Positions 17,199 through 25,023 of a stretch of DNA of 64,000 nt are shown here, piece by piece. A program made the position numbers and the translations under genes. The DNA is taken from contig JAGHZQ010000097.1 in the NCBI GenBank assembly GCA_017746715.1, positions 58,801-122,800 of the forward strand, in the 5' to 3' direction. The notes under the pieces are model-generated. The model worked only from the letters and a program-made list of their open reading frames with translations. It was not told the origin of the DNA and made no database searches. The first letter of the stretch is position 1; each line of letters begins with the position of its first letter. This DNA comes from Cyanobacteria bacterium SBLK. GTDB lineage: Bacteria; Cyanobacteriota; Cyanobacteriia; Cyanobacteriales; Spirulinaceae.

Positions 17199-18452
17199 TT
17201 AGTTCGCTTGTTTTTCCAAGCTGCGTTTTAAGCGCAAAGACTGATGATGATAGGCCTGTGCTTCTTCGTAATTCCCGAGGGAGTGCTGGACTTTACTCAA
17301 ATTTCCCAAAACGATCGCTTCCCCAAAGCGATCGCCGCTTTCTTGCTTGCAGGTGAGGGCGTTTTCATAGGCTCGGGAGGATTCGAGGTACTTTTGCAAA
17401 TAATAGTAGGTATTGCCCAAACCGCTCCAAGCCGCAGACAGCCCGGAGAGGTCGTTTTGCGTCCGAGTCGCGGTTAAATATTTTTGATAGTACTCTAAGG
17501 CACGATCGTACTCTCCCAAGCAGTAATAAGTATTGCCCAAACCCCCCAAGGCCGAAGCCACCCGTTTGGGGCGATCGCTCATATCTGGGGCAGACAAATA
17601 GCGTTGATAGTATTCTAGGGCGCGGGGGTAGTGTCCGGCGGCTTCGCAAGCCGAGCCAACATCCAATAAAGATTGAGAGACAACAGAGCAATCGCCAATG
17701 GTTTGGGCGATTTCTAAAGCCTGTTGATGATAGTCGATAGCTTTGCCGTACTGGCCGAGGGAGGCATAGGCTTGACCCAAATGGGCAAGGGATTTAGCTT
17801 CCCCGAGGCGATCGCCGATGGAGCGGGCAAGGAGAAAATGCTTGTCAAAGTGTTCGATAGCCAGCTTCACGGCCAGATTGTATTCCCCTCGAGCGTGATG
17901 TTCGAGGGAATGGGTTTCGGGCGATCGCGTGGCGAGGGCAACGTTCAACCATTCGCCGCTTTCTCGCTTGATGGCGACGGATTGCTGATAGCGCTCGATC
18001 GCTTTTTGATATTGACCCAAAGATTGCAGGGCAATGCCTAAATTGCTCAAGGCATCCGCTTCTCCGGCAGTATCGCCGATTTCTTGATAAATTCCGAGGG
18101 CTTGCTGCCAAGAGTGCAAAGCGGATTTAAACTGGCTGGTTTGGTAGCGTTCGATGCCCTGTTGCAGCAGGCGATCGGCTTCTTGTTTGGCTTGCAGGGG
18201 AATGACGGGTTGTTCGGGGGTGGGAATTTTGGCAAGGTCGGCGTTAATCCGCGTTGCTAAAATTTGCAGTTGTTGTGCGTCGTTAAATTCTCCCTCGGCG
18301 ATTAATTCGGCGGCAATTTGCGAGAGGGTTTCTACCAAGCCCGCATCGATGAGTTCTTTACGAGCGGCTAGAACTTCCGGCCGCTCGTCACTGGAACACT
18401 CGAGTAATTGATAAACTAAATCGCGATAATCTTGGTAGCGTTCTTTACTCAT
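17199..18452 (-). CDS. TPR-repeat protein, first gene of the STAND cluster
   Basis: A 417-residue soluble protein. Residues 1-75 (YRDLVYQLLECSSDERPEVL, then LIDAGLVETLSQIAAELIAEG) are a helical domain I have seen at the N-terminus of cyanobacterial CHAT/TPR signalling proteins. From about residue 95 onward there are roughly eight TPR/Sel1-like units, many with the LGNTYYxLGxYDRALEYYQ pattern. No CHAT protease follows. It begins the minus-strand run 18452 to 9441 and likely serves as the protein-binding adaptor or sensor for the NTPases downstream (inference from context). One unit around residue 175 is degenerate (RSPETHSLEHHARGEYNLAV). Confidence 0.8.
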   Translation of the reverse strand: MSKERYQDYRDLVYQLLECSSDERPEVLAARKELIDAGLVETLSQIAAELIAEGEFNDAQQLQILATRINADLAKIPTPEQPVIPLQAKQEADRLLQQGIERYQTSQFKSALHSWQQALGIYQEIGDTAGEADALSNLGIALQSLGQYQKAIERYQQSVAIKRESGEWLNVALATRSPETHSLEHHARGEYNLAVKLAIEHFDKHFLLARSIGDRLGEAKSLAHLGQAYASLGQYGKAIDYHQQALEIAQTIGDCSVVSQSLLDVGSACEAAGHYPRALEYYQRYLSAPDMSDRPKRVASALGGLGNTYYCLGEYDRALEYYQKYLTATRTQNDLSGLSAAWSGLGNTYYYLQKYLESSRAYENALTCKQESGDRFGEAIVLGNLSKVQHSLGNYEEAQAYHHQSLRLKRSLEKQAN

Positions 18453-18547
18453 ACCGACTTAAATACCTCTTTTTCGTTTTAACCGATCGCTCCCGGTTTC
18501 GACTACTCTAGAAAAACGCAAATTTCTTATTGTAATAATAATTCCCA

Positions 18548-20128
18548 ATGACGATCTCCAAACCCAAAACCTGTGGTATTGTTGCCGCCGGCCATCCAAA
18601 AACCGCAGAAGCGGGCAGGGAAATGCTACTTTTAGGAGGGAATGCGTTTGATGCGGCCATCGCAGCAATTTTAGCTTCTTTTGCGGTAGAGCCGACGTTG
18701 ACTTCGGCAGGAGGAGGAGGCTTTCTTTTAGCACGGACAGAAGCCGGAGAAAATATTTTATTTGATTTTTTTACCCAGACACCACGCCAAAAAAGACCTT
18801 TAGAAGCGGTGGATTTTTATGAGGTAGATGTGAATTTTGGCGATGCGGTGCAGCCATTTCACATCGGTTTGGGGGCGATCGCGGTGCCGGGGAATGTAGC
18901 GGGGATATTTGCAGTCCACCAACAGTTGGGACGCTTGCCGTTTGGCATCATTGCCGAACCCGCGATCGCTTATGCCAAGCAAGGGGTGAAAATTAGTCCT
19001 TTTCAAGGGTTTTGCATCAGCGAACTCCTCGTTCCCATTCTCTTGGCTCTGCCGGAATCGCGGAAAATTTACGCGCCGAGCGATCGCTTGTTGCAAGCGG
19101 GAGAAATGCTCTATAATCCGGATTTTGCCAACACTCTGGCGGCGTTGGTCGAACAGGGACCGGATTTATTTTATCGCGGGGAAATTGCCCGCCAATTGGT
19201 CAAAGATTCCAAGGAGAAGGGAGGATATTTAACGTTAGAGGATTTGCAATCTTATCGAGTCATTCGCCGCGATCCTTTAGCAATCGACTATCGAGGGCGA
19301 AAAATGCTAACCAACCCGCCTCCGAGTTCGGGGGGAGCGTTGATTGCTTTTGCCTTGAAGTTGTTGGAGGCAGTGGATTTTCAAGAGATGGAGTTTGGCA
19401 GCGATCTCCACTTGCAAATTCTCTCTCGGGCGATGTGTCTGACTAACGAGGCGCGGAAGGATGGTTACGACGCAAAGATATATCAAGACAATATTGCGGC
19501 GGAATTTCTCTCGGACTGTCATGTCGGGCAATATCGCGATCGCACTCGAGGCATTTTAAATAAATGGGGCAGTACGACTCACGTTAGCGTGATGGATGAG
19601 GAGGGCAATGCGGCGACGGCAACGACATCCAATGGGGAAGGCTCTTCTTATGTCATTCCGGGGACGGGCATCATGCTCAATAATATGTTGGGAGAGGCGG
19701 ATTTGAACCCCTCGGGGTTTCATCAATGGCCTTGCGATCGGCGCATTTCTTCGATGATGGCTCCCACGCTCGTACTCAAAGACGATCGGCCGGAGATCGT
19801 GCTGGGATCGGGGGGATCGAATCGCATTCGCACGGCAATTTTACAGGTGCTTTCTAATTTAATCGATTTTGGTTTTTCCATTGAGGAGGCGATCGCCTCA
19901 CCGCGCATTCATTGGGAAAATGGCTTATTCAGTATCGAGCCGCCCTATTGCGAGGAGCGTTTAAACTCTATTGATTTTCCCGCAGGAACCCAGATTCATT
20001 GTTGGCGCGAGAAAAATATGTTTTTTGGCGGCGTTCACGGGGTGAGAAAAACCGCAGCAGGCAAAATGGAGGGGGCTGGGGATTTGCGTCGGGGTGGTGC
20101 AGTTGCCATGAGCGACCATAACATCTAA
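18548..20128 (+). CDS. ggt: Gamma-glutamyltransferase
   Basis: A 526-residue Ntn-hydrolase of the GGT family. The large-subunit start GIVAAGHPKTAEAGREMLLLGGNAFDA (split here for length: first GIVAAGHPKTAEAGREM) is typical, as is the GGGGF loop. Autocleavage is expected before the first Thr of TTHVSVMDEEG, which becomes the catalytic nucleophile, followed by the small-subunit GSGGSN substrate loop. The family hydrolyses or transfers the gamma-glutamyl group of glutathione and related peptides. No signal peptide is visible, so it is probably cytoplasmic, unlike the E. coli enzyme. It is divergent from the STAND cluster and ends at a hairpin at 20128-20157. Confidence 0.92.
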   Translation: MTISKPKTCGIVAAGHPKTAEAGREMLLLGGNAFDAAIAAILASFAVEPTLTSAGGGGFLLARTEAGENILFDFFTQTPRQKRPLEAVDFYEVDVNFGDAVQPFHIGLGAIAVPGNVAGIFAVHQQLGRLPFGIIAEPAIAYAKQGVKISPFQGFCISELLVPILLALPESRKIYAPSDRLLQAGEMLYNPDFANTLAALVEQGPDLFYRGEIARQLVKDSKEKGGYLTLEDLQSYRVIRRDPLAIDYRGRKMLTNPPPSSGGALIAFALKLLEAVDFQEMEFGSDLHLQILSRAMCLTNEARKDGYDAKIYQDNIAAEFLSDCHVGQYRDRTRGILNKWGSTTHVSVMDEEGNAATATTSNGEGSSYVIPGTGIMLNNMLGEADLNPSGFHQWPCDRRISSMMAPTLVLKDDRPEIVLGSGGSNRIRTAILQVLSNLIDFGFSIEEAIASPRIHWENGLFSIEPPYCEERLNSIDFPAGTQIHCWREKNMFFGGVHGVRKTAAGKMEGAGDLRRGGAVAMSDHNI

Positions 20129-20157
20129 ACCCTCGTACTTTCAACAGTACAAGGGTT
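20128..20157. terminator. Bidirectional hairpin between convergent genes
   Basis: AACCCT-C-GTACT pairs with AGTAC-A-AGGGTT (11 bp, one mismatch, 6-base loop). It begins at the ggt stop and lies between ggt (plus) and the peptide gene (minus), so it can end either transcript, though T-runs are weak. Confidence 0.5.
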
Positions 20158-20196
20158 GGTGGGGGTTACAACAAACGATTCTGATTGAAATTTGCG

Positions 20197-20385
20197 TTAC
20201 ATATAGTTGACGTTGTTGAGAAACGGAGCCCCATGAATCTCTTTGTTTTTATCTTTGTGGCTGCCGGGCATTCCATATAGCCCCCCCACAACCCGATCTA
20301 AGTCATCAACGTTCAATTCTTCCGATTCTAATTCAGTGGATTGGGGCATGGGTTGATTTTGGATTTTAGTTTTGCGATCGGACAT
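20197..20385 (-). CDS. Double-glycine leader peptide, candidate precursor peptide
   Basis: A 62-residue protein whose N-terminal half ends in SEELNVDDLDRVVGG, the pattern of bacteriocin/NHLP-type leaders (acidic helix, Leu-x-x-Val/Ala, then Gly-Gly) cut by C39-peptidase ABC exporters. The core would be LYGMPGSHKDKNKEIHGAPF plus seven more residues, with no Cys and little Ser/Thr, so lanthipeptide-type crosslinks are impossible. AGGAG sits seven bases before the ATG, a strong ribosome site that supports a real gene. No modification enzyme or exporter lies in the window, so processing would act in trans. The alternative is a small regulatory protein with a chance GG. Confidence 0.6.
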   Translation of the reverse strand: MSDRKTKIQNQPMPQSTELESEELNVDDLDRVVGGLYGMPGSHKDKNKEIHGAPFLNNVNYM

Positions 20386-20483
20386 TGGCGTGCTCCTGTA
20401 TAAATCTAAAAATGTTTGCTGACTTCCACTATCTTGCGTTTTCCCATCGATTCGATCTCATCCTCAAACTCATGTCACTCTCA

Positions 20484-20530
20484 CTTCTATTGATTGCTTT
20501 TGGCTTGAAATTGTTGGCGGTGGTGAATGT
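20484..20530 (+). pseudogene. Short relic resembling part of ggt
   Basis: TTGATTGCTTTTGGCTTGAA and the bases that follow match ggt at 19340-19378 (encoding LIAFALKLLEAVDF) in roughly four of five positions. No flanking similarity is evident, so this is either the residue of a second ggt copy or a small ectopic duplication. Confidence 0.4.
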
Positions 20531-20685
20531 TCGAGGCCTTTTCAATCCATGGGTTTAGGCGATCGCTATGGGTTGCGATCGATCTCAGTCGCGATCTCAA
20601 GGTGATAACGATCGCTAAATTGAGTTGATGGCGATCGCTTGACAATATACCAAGAATGTTAGTTTAGTTATTGTGGAATCGTGCG

Positions 20686-20796
20686 TTCCAAAAAGAAAAG
20701 AGCCAGAAGGTTACCAGACTTCTGACTCGTGTAGATAATTAGGGGTGTAACAACCGAAATTAGCTGTGGCCGCAGCGTCTCAATTGTTACACCCTT
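20686..20796 (-). ncRNA. Predicted structured small RNA, about 105 nt
   Basis: Read on the minus strand: a 5' hairpin with a perfect 11-bp stem (GGGTGTAACAA with TTGTTACACCC, 20743-20753/20784-20794) whose 30-base loop holds a nested GCTGC..GCAGC-type stem; then a short linker; then a second hairpin (GAG-C-CAGAAG with CTTCTG-A-CTC, 20700-20728) followed by TTTTCTTTTT, a good Rho-independent terminator. A TGCTAATAT extended -10-like element lies just upstream at 20797-20805. No gene overlaps it. I do not recognise it as 6S, Yfr1 or tmRNA. Confidence 0.55.
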
Positions 20797-21254
20797 ATAT
20801 TAGCAGGTGATTTTTGGAAGAGGGAAGGTCGCTGGAAAAAATTTCCTTATTTTTTCTTAAGAATGTACGCGATCGGTTACTCTTTTTTGGTAAAAATCGG
20901 ATTTTTGGGCTTCGCAATCGGTGTTTGTACTGAATTTTCTTGCATTAGACAGCCTCGAATTGGGAGAATTGCCGACTTCGATTGCAATATTCAACCATAT
21001 TTTGTTACAAAATTTTATAGTTTGGTGAGAACCCGAAATGGCGATCGTGATGGGTTTTGAGGGAGCGATTCTCCTCCGGAGATGCTGCGCGAACGTAAAG
21101 TAGCATAGAGGGCGTTGAGTAGAGTAGAAAGCATCAGTTCAGAAATATCGACATCTATACAAAAATACCGATAAAATAAATTTGTAACTTAAATAAACTT
21201 TTAGATCGACAACGGCTGAATGAGTGTTTGGCAGAGTGATGACAATAATTTCTA
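20797..21254. other. Gene-free interval
   Basis: About 460 bases with no convincing gene. A 65-codon frame at 20863-21060 lacks a ribosome site and protein-like composition. Around 21070-21100 a CTCCTCCGGAGATGCTGCGC segment looks like a dispersed cyanobacterial palindrome. The rest is AT-rich and may hold the promoter of the predicted small RNA. Confidence 0.5.
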
Positions 21255-21956
21255 CTAATAAAGGACGGTTTTGAATTGTATGGCGTTGCGATCGCTTCCT
21301 GGAGAATAAAGGACATAACTCGCTTCACCCGGTTTCCTCCCCACATTTCCCACTCCGATCGCTTGTCGGGGTTGAGATTGAATGGTTTCCGGAGATCTCT
21401 GGCCGTCCAAAGTGGTGACAGTCGTATTCATGGTACTGGTTTCTAACCGATACTCAAATGCGAGGCCGGAACGACCGCAAAATAAGGAGTTCACTCCCAT
21501 GCGTTGCAAGCGGTCTAACATGAGCCAAGGGGGAGTGTTGGGAGTGAGTTCTTCACTGGCACTCACGCTACTGCCGTGAATCAGCAAACAATCTAACTCG
21601 ACAAACCCAAAGTTCAGACTGCGCAACCATTGTACCCGGTCGCGGGAGACAGAATTCCAGAGTTGCACGATCGCGTCGCTGCCATAGCGATCGCGCAATT
21701 CTACCGGATCGCTAGTTGTCCCGACGGCATGCAAGGCAAAACATTGCTCTTCCCACCAACCCGTGCAAACTTGGGGTTCGAGTTCTCCTGGTTTGGGAGA
21801 ACGCAAGCGATCGATAGTAGCGTCATTATCGGAACCGGGTCCCACGACATCCCCCAACACGTACAACGCCTCCATCGCAGTCTGCTGCTTGATATCTGCC
21901 AGCACCGCTTCATACGCCGTTAAATTCCCTTCAATACCACTTAAAATTGCCCACAT
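21255..21956 (-). CDS. Degenerate metallophosphoesterase-like protein
   Basis: A 233-residue protein with the overall layout of the adjacent 272-residue metallophosphoesterase but with most metal ligands replaced. The first motif is ILSGIEGN where active members have SxxHGN; GDVVGPGSDN keeps the second GD; the GHTH motif is CGRSGLAF; and the His of the HGSP motif is kept as IHGSSVS. It therefore probably lacks catalysis while keeping the fold. It is last in a minus-strand run (GTPase, esterase, this gene) with a 66-bp gap, so it may bind or regulate its active neighbour, or a ligand (inference). The intact frame argues against a pseudogene. Confidence 0.7.
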   Translation of the reverse strand: MWAILSGIEGNLTAYEAVLADIKQQTAMEALYVLGDVVGPGSDNDATIDRLRSPKPGELEPQVCTGWWEEQCFALHAVGTTSDPVELRDRYGSDAIVQLWNSVSRDRVQWLRSLNFGFVELDCLLIHGSSVSASEELTPNTPPWLMLDRLQRMGVNSLFCGRSGLAFEYRLETSTMNTTVTTLDGQRSPETIQSQPRQAIGVGNVGRKPGEASYVLYSPGSDRNAIQFKTVLY

Positions 21957-22022
21957 TGTATTGTTCTGACTAAATCCTCACTTTTGAATTGATAATTTTG
22001 AATTTTGAATTGTTTTGACTCC

Positions 22023-22838
22023 TTATCGTTCGCAGACATGGGTGGCATCTTCAGCCTTTTCAGCAAACTCCAAACCCCTTGCCAAACGCCAAGCAAAAAT
22101 AGCGGGCAACCCCTTATCTAGAATAGCCGCACAAGTCTTTTGATAGTCGTACTCTACCTCGCGTAAAGTTACAGCTTGAGTGTCCGTATCATAAAGGACA
22201 TAGGTTGCATTCGGTCGTCCGTGACGGGGTTCTCCCACCGATCCCACATTAATAATTTGTTTCAACGGTGCGTTAAACGTCAATTCTCGGACTTCTTCAG
22301 TTGAGGGTTGTGTCACCTTGACTTGCAAAGTTTCGCTGTTGAGGGTGCGGGCATAGGGAATATGAGTATGACCGCAAAATAAAACATCGGTTTCCGTTGC
22401 TAAAACCCGTTCTAACGCAGCAAAAGCATTCATTTCCGGCAATAAATACTCGTGGTTGCTATGGGGAGAACCATGAACGAAACAGAGATTATGTTCTTTG
22501 AGGGTTAAAGGCAATTGCGCCAAATATTCGCGGGTTTCTGGGTGAACTTCTTGGTTCGTCCATTGATGTGCAAAATGCCCCCGTCGTTCCGCGATGAGAG
22601 AAGGATAACTGCATTCACAAGCATTTAATCCTTCGACGATATCTTCATCCCAACACCCTTGAACCGTAGGAATATCCAAAGATCGAATTTGTTCGACGAC
22701 AGCATTGGGAAAGGGCCCGTAACCGACAAGATCCCCGAGACTATATATTTTGTCTGCTTTGTGTCGATCTATATCCAGTAAAACTGCATCTAAGGCTTCA
22801 TAATTGCCGTGAATGCAAGACATAACTGCAATTTTCAT
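22023..22838 (-). CDS. Calcineurin-like metallophosphoesterase (YfcE/MJ0936-like)
   Basis: A 271-residue enzyme starting MKIAVMSCIHGNYEAL. Motifs in order: SCIHGN (first metal motif, with Ser-Cys in place of the usual Asp), GDLVGYGPFPN, GCWDED (where GNHD/E is usual), VHGSP, and CGHTHIPY with NVGSVGEPRHG. These mark the single-domain phosphodiesterase/phosphatase group related to YfcE. The substrate is unknown. The ATG overlaps the stop of the preceding GTPase gene as ATGA (22835-22838), a sign of translational coupling, so it likely works with that metal-related GTPase. The start at 22838 is chosen for this coupling and homology; longer in-frame readings run over the GTPase gene. Confidence 0.82.
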   Translation of the reverse strand: MKIAVMSCIHGNYEALDAVLLDIDRHKADKIYSLGDLVGYGPFPNAVVEQIRSLDIPTVQGCWDEDIVEGLNACECSYPSLIAERRGHFAHQWTNQEVHPETREYLAQLPLTLKEHNLCFVHGSPHSNHEYLLPEMNAFAALERVLATETDVLFCGHTHIPYARTLNSETLQVKVTQPSTEEVRELTFNAPLKQIINVGSVGEPRHGRPNATYVLYDTDTQAVTLREVEYDYQKTCAAILDKGLPAIFAWRLARGLEFAEKAEDATHVCER

Positions 22839-23611
22839 ATCACTGTTACCTCCGGTTCTCGGTCGAGAGATGCTCTGATTTGTTGTTGATAGTAGTGGAG
22901 TTGTTCGTCTGAGAGACAACAATCTTCGAGGGTTTGGACGATCGCGACCCGTTGCAGGCCATCGCCGCAAATCTCTAACCCGCTCAACCGTTGGGGACGA
23001 CCCTCCAACCATTGGGGCCAGTCTAGGGCGGGAAATTCGTCATTCCTGCGACCCCGGACAAAATCTCCGTAAACGGCTTCTCCACTGGCAATTTCTAAGA
23101 TACCTTTAGCCCGCATGACTTCTCCATAGGCCCCTTGGAGGAGTTCGTACCAAAAAACGGCTAAACTTTCAAAATCCAAGACTTTTCCGTTCAGCTGAAT
23201 GCGGTGAATTTGGGGGGGATGCTGATGGAAGTCTGAGGAGAGGGTGAAGGGGTTTCCCGAGTGAATTCGATCGGCCCAATCGTGCCAGGGGGTTTCTAGA
23301 CTCTGGGGGGGAAGAATGGCAATGCGATCGCAATCGGTCGATTGCAATAACGGCTCGATTCCCGCTAAATCTAAATACCAAGGCAGTTCCAGATAAGTTA
23401 CTCCCTCAAACGAAGCCAGTAATTGTGCCTCTTGCCCTAGTTGCAATACTTGCAAAGCCGGAAATTCCGTCCCGAGCCAGACGGCATCAAGGGGTAAGGT
23501 TTCTGTCTTCGGACTAAAATAACGGGCGTTTTGCGAATTGTGTTGGCGGAGATGTTGAGCAATCCAATGGGTTTTTCCCACTCCCGGAGGGCCGCTGAGA
23601 GCAACGATCAT
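22835..23611 (-). CDS. COG0523/CobW-like P-loop GTPase
   Basis: A 258-residue protein with Walker A SGPPGVGKTHW at residues 6-16 and a C-terminal domain (YGEVMRAKGILEIASGEAVY, then PQRLSGLEICGDGLQRVAI) that resembles the CobW C-terminal module. The canonical CxCC metal motif of COG0523 GTPases is not visible, and the middle region is divergent, so this is an outlying member. COG0523 proteins are metallochaperones often induced by zinc starvation. A perfect Fur/Zur-type palindrome lies 85 bases upstream of the start and a weaker one at 23624-23638, consistent with that role. It is the first gene of a three-gene minus-strand operon. Confidence 0.7.
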   Translation of the reverse strand: MIVALSGPPGVGKTHWIAQHLRQHNSQNARYFSPKTETLPLDAVWLGTEFPALQVLQLGQEAQLLASFEGVTYLELPWYLDLAGIEPLLQSTDCDRIAILPPQSLETPWHDWADRIHSGNPFTLSSDFHQHPPQIHRIQLNGKVLDFESLAVFWYELLQGAYGEVMRAKGILEIASGEAVYGDFVRGRRNDEFPALDWPQWLEGRPQRLSGLEICGDGLQRVAIVQTLEDCCLSDEQLHYYQQQIRASLDREPEVTVI

Positions 23612-23623
23612 AAAATAAAAGAA

Positions 23624-23638
23624 TGAGAATTATTGTTA
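23624..23638. promoter_or_regulatory. Second, weaker Fur/Zur-like site
   Basis: TGAGAATTATTGTTA matches the 7-1-7 pattern TGATAATNATTATCA at 11 of 14 informative positions and lies 13 bases upstream of the GTPase start at 23611. Together with 23696-23710 it suggests occupancy over the divergent promoter region. Confidence 0.4.
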
Positions 23639-23695
23639 CCATAACAAACAAATTGAGAGGATTTCGAGGGCGATCGAACTTCAAGTTACTGGTTA

Positions 23696-23710
23696 TGATA
23701 ATCATTATCA
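23696..23710. promoter_or_regulatory. Fur/Zur box in a divergent promoter
   Basis: TGATAATCATTATCA is a perfect 7-1-7 palindrome matching the Fur-family consensus TGATAATNATTATCA. It sits between the GTPase operon (minus, start 23611) and the flavoprotein gene (plus, start 23739). The COG0523-like neighbour favours Zur over Fur, but sequence alone cannot separate them. Confidence 0.75.
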
Positions 23711-23738
23711 TTTTCTTTAAAAGACTGCGATTTTGTCA

Positions 23739-24950
23739 ATGACGACTCCATCCCTTCTTCCCCAACACCTCGATTTGGCCATTGTAGGGGCTGGACCGCA
23801 GGCCTTAACCCTCGTTACCCATCTGTTACAGAAGCGGTCTAAATGGCGGCATCGCTTGCGGGTATTCGATGGTAGTGGAATATGGTTGAGTCGGTGGCGA
23901 TCGCAAATGCAGGCTCAAGAGATCGAACATTTGCGCTCTCCTGCGGTTCATCATCCCGACCCGGATCCCTACGCCTTGCGGAGGTTTGCCGAGTTCCGTC
24001 CCCAAGAGTTATTTCCCCCTTACGATCTGCCCGGCACAACCTTGTTTAATGATTTTTGTGCGGAAGTCATCCGGCGTTGGGACTTACACTCTTGTGTCTA
24101 TCCGGGTCAAGTGTGCCGTATTACTCCCGTACAACGATCGCAACCTTGCTTCGAGATTATTTTGCAGGACGGTCGCTCTTGTAGGGCCCATCGCGTGGTT
24201 TTGGCAACGGGGGGAGGCGTGCTGCAGTTTCCCGACTGGGTACAGTCCCTACAAGGAGAGTATCCTCCCGATCGCTTGGTGCATGGGAATTCGGTGGATT
24301 TAGCGACTGCGAATGTAAGACCGGGGGAACGAATTTTGATTATCGGAGGAGGATTGAGTAGCGGTCATTTGGCCTTGGGAGTGGCGAGACGGGGAGCGAT
24401 CTCAACTTTAGCGATCCGGCGATCGTTACAAGAAAAATTATTTGATGCGGAACCGGGTTGGTTGGGTCCAAAATATCTCAAATCCTTTCAGGCTGAGTCT
24501 GACAGCGTTTCTCGTTGGCAACAGATTCAAGAGGCACGCAATGGGGGATCCATGACTCCCGAGGTGGCGGTTCAATTGCGACGGGGGGTTCGTCGAGGAG
24601 AAGTTCGGATTGAAGAACATTATCGGGTCGTTCGCGCCCAATGGCAAGCGCAACAATGGCGGGTGGAATGTAGCGATGGTTCCCACTTGGAAGCCGAGCG
24701 GATTTGGTGCGCGACGGGAACCACTTTAGATATTAGGCAAAATCCCCTCATGGCAGATGTTCTCGCCACCTATCCCACGCAAATTATTCAAGGTTTGCCC
24801 GTTTTGGATGCTCATTTAAGACTCCCAAACAGTCAGCTATTTGTTATGGGAGGTTATGCAGCACTGCAAGTGGGTCCGGTGGCGCGAAATTTAGCAGGAG
24901 GACGTTTGGCTTGCGATCGCATTGTTCCCGCGATCGTCCGCCGGGTTTAA
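23739..24950 (+). CDS. FAD/NAD(P)-binding oxidoreductase of the lysine/ornithine hydroxylase type
   Basis: A 403-residue flavoprotein. The N-terminal FAD motif is LAIVGAGPQALT and the second dinucleotide motif is ILIIGGGLSSGHLAL near residue 200; the segment HLRSPAVHHPDPDPYALRRF is reminiscent of SidA/IucD-like N-hydroxylases, and the C-terminal LFVMGGYAALQVGPVARNLAGG closes the FAD site. Substrates of relatives include amino acids in siderophore or metallophore synthesis, but no such cluster is in the window. It is divergently transcribed from the GTPase operon across a perfect Fur/Zur box, so it is probably metal-regulated. The ATG at 23739 is preferred over the TTG at 23733. Confidence 0.75.
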   Translation: MTTPSLLPQHLDLAIVGAGPQALTLVTHLLQKRSKWRHRLRVFDGSGIWLSRWRSQMQAQEIEHLRSPAVHHPDPDPYALRRFAEFRPQELFPPYDLPGTTLFNDFCAEVIRRWDLHSCVYPGQVCRITPVQRSQPCFEIILQDGRSCRAHRVVLATGGGVLQFPDWVQSLQGEYPPDRLVHGNSVDLATANVRPGERILIIGGGLSSGHLALGVARRGAISTLAIRRSLQEKLFDAEPGWLGPKYLKSFQAESDSVSRWQQIQEARNGGSMTPEVAVQLRRGVRRGEVRIEEHYRVVRAQWQAQQWRVECSDGSHLEAERIWCATGTTLDIRQNPLMADVLATYPTQIIQGLPVLDAHLRLPNSQLFVMGGYAALQVGPVARNLAGGRLACDRIVPAIVRRV

Positions 24951-25023
24951 GAATCGCGAAAGTCAAAAAATCAATATCAATGCGAGACATAATGGGAGTA
25001 TTCGGTTTGTGGAGGAAGTGAAG

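Noticed and set aside
20863..21060. A 65-codon plus-strand frame
   Set aside because: No ribosome site, unlike-protein composition and no family resemblance; overlaps AT-rich intergenic sequence.
21255..21956. Calling the degenerate esterase a pseudogene
   Set aside because: The frame is intact, of family length, and its non-catalytic motifs are kept.
22839..23012. Upstream extension of the metallophosphoesterase
   Set aside because: It would overlap most of the GTPase C-terminus and lacks homology; the ATGA overlap at 22835-22838 gives a better start.
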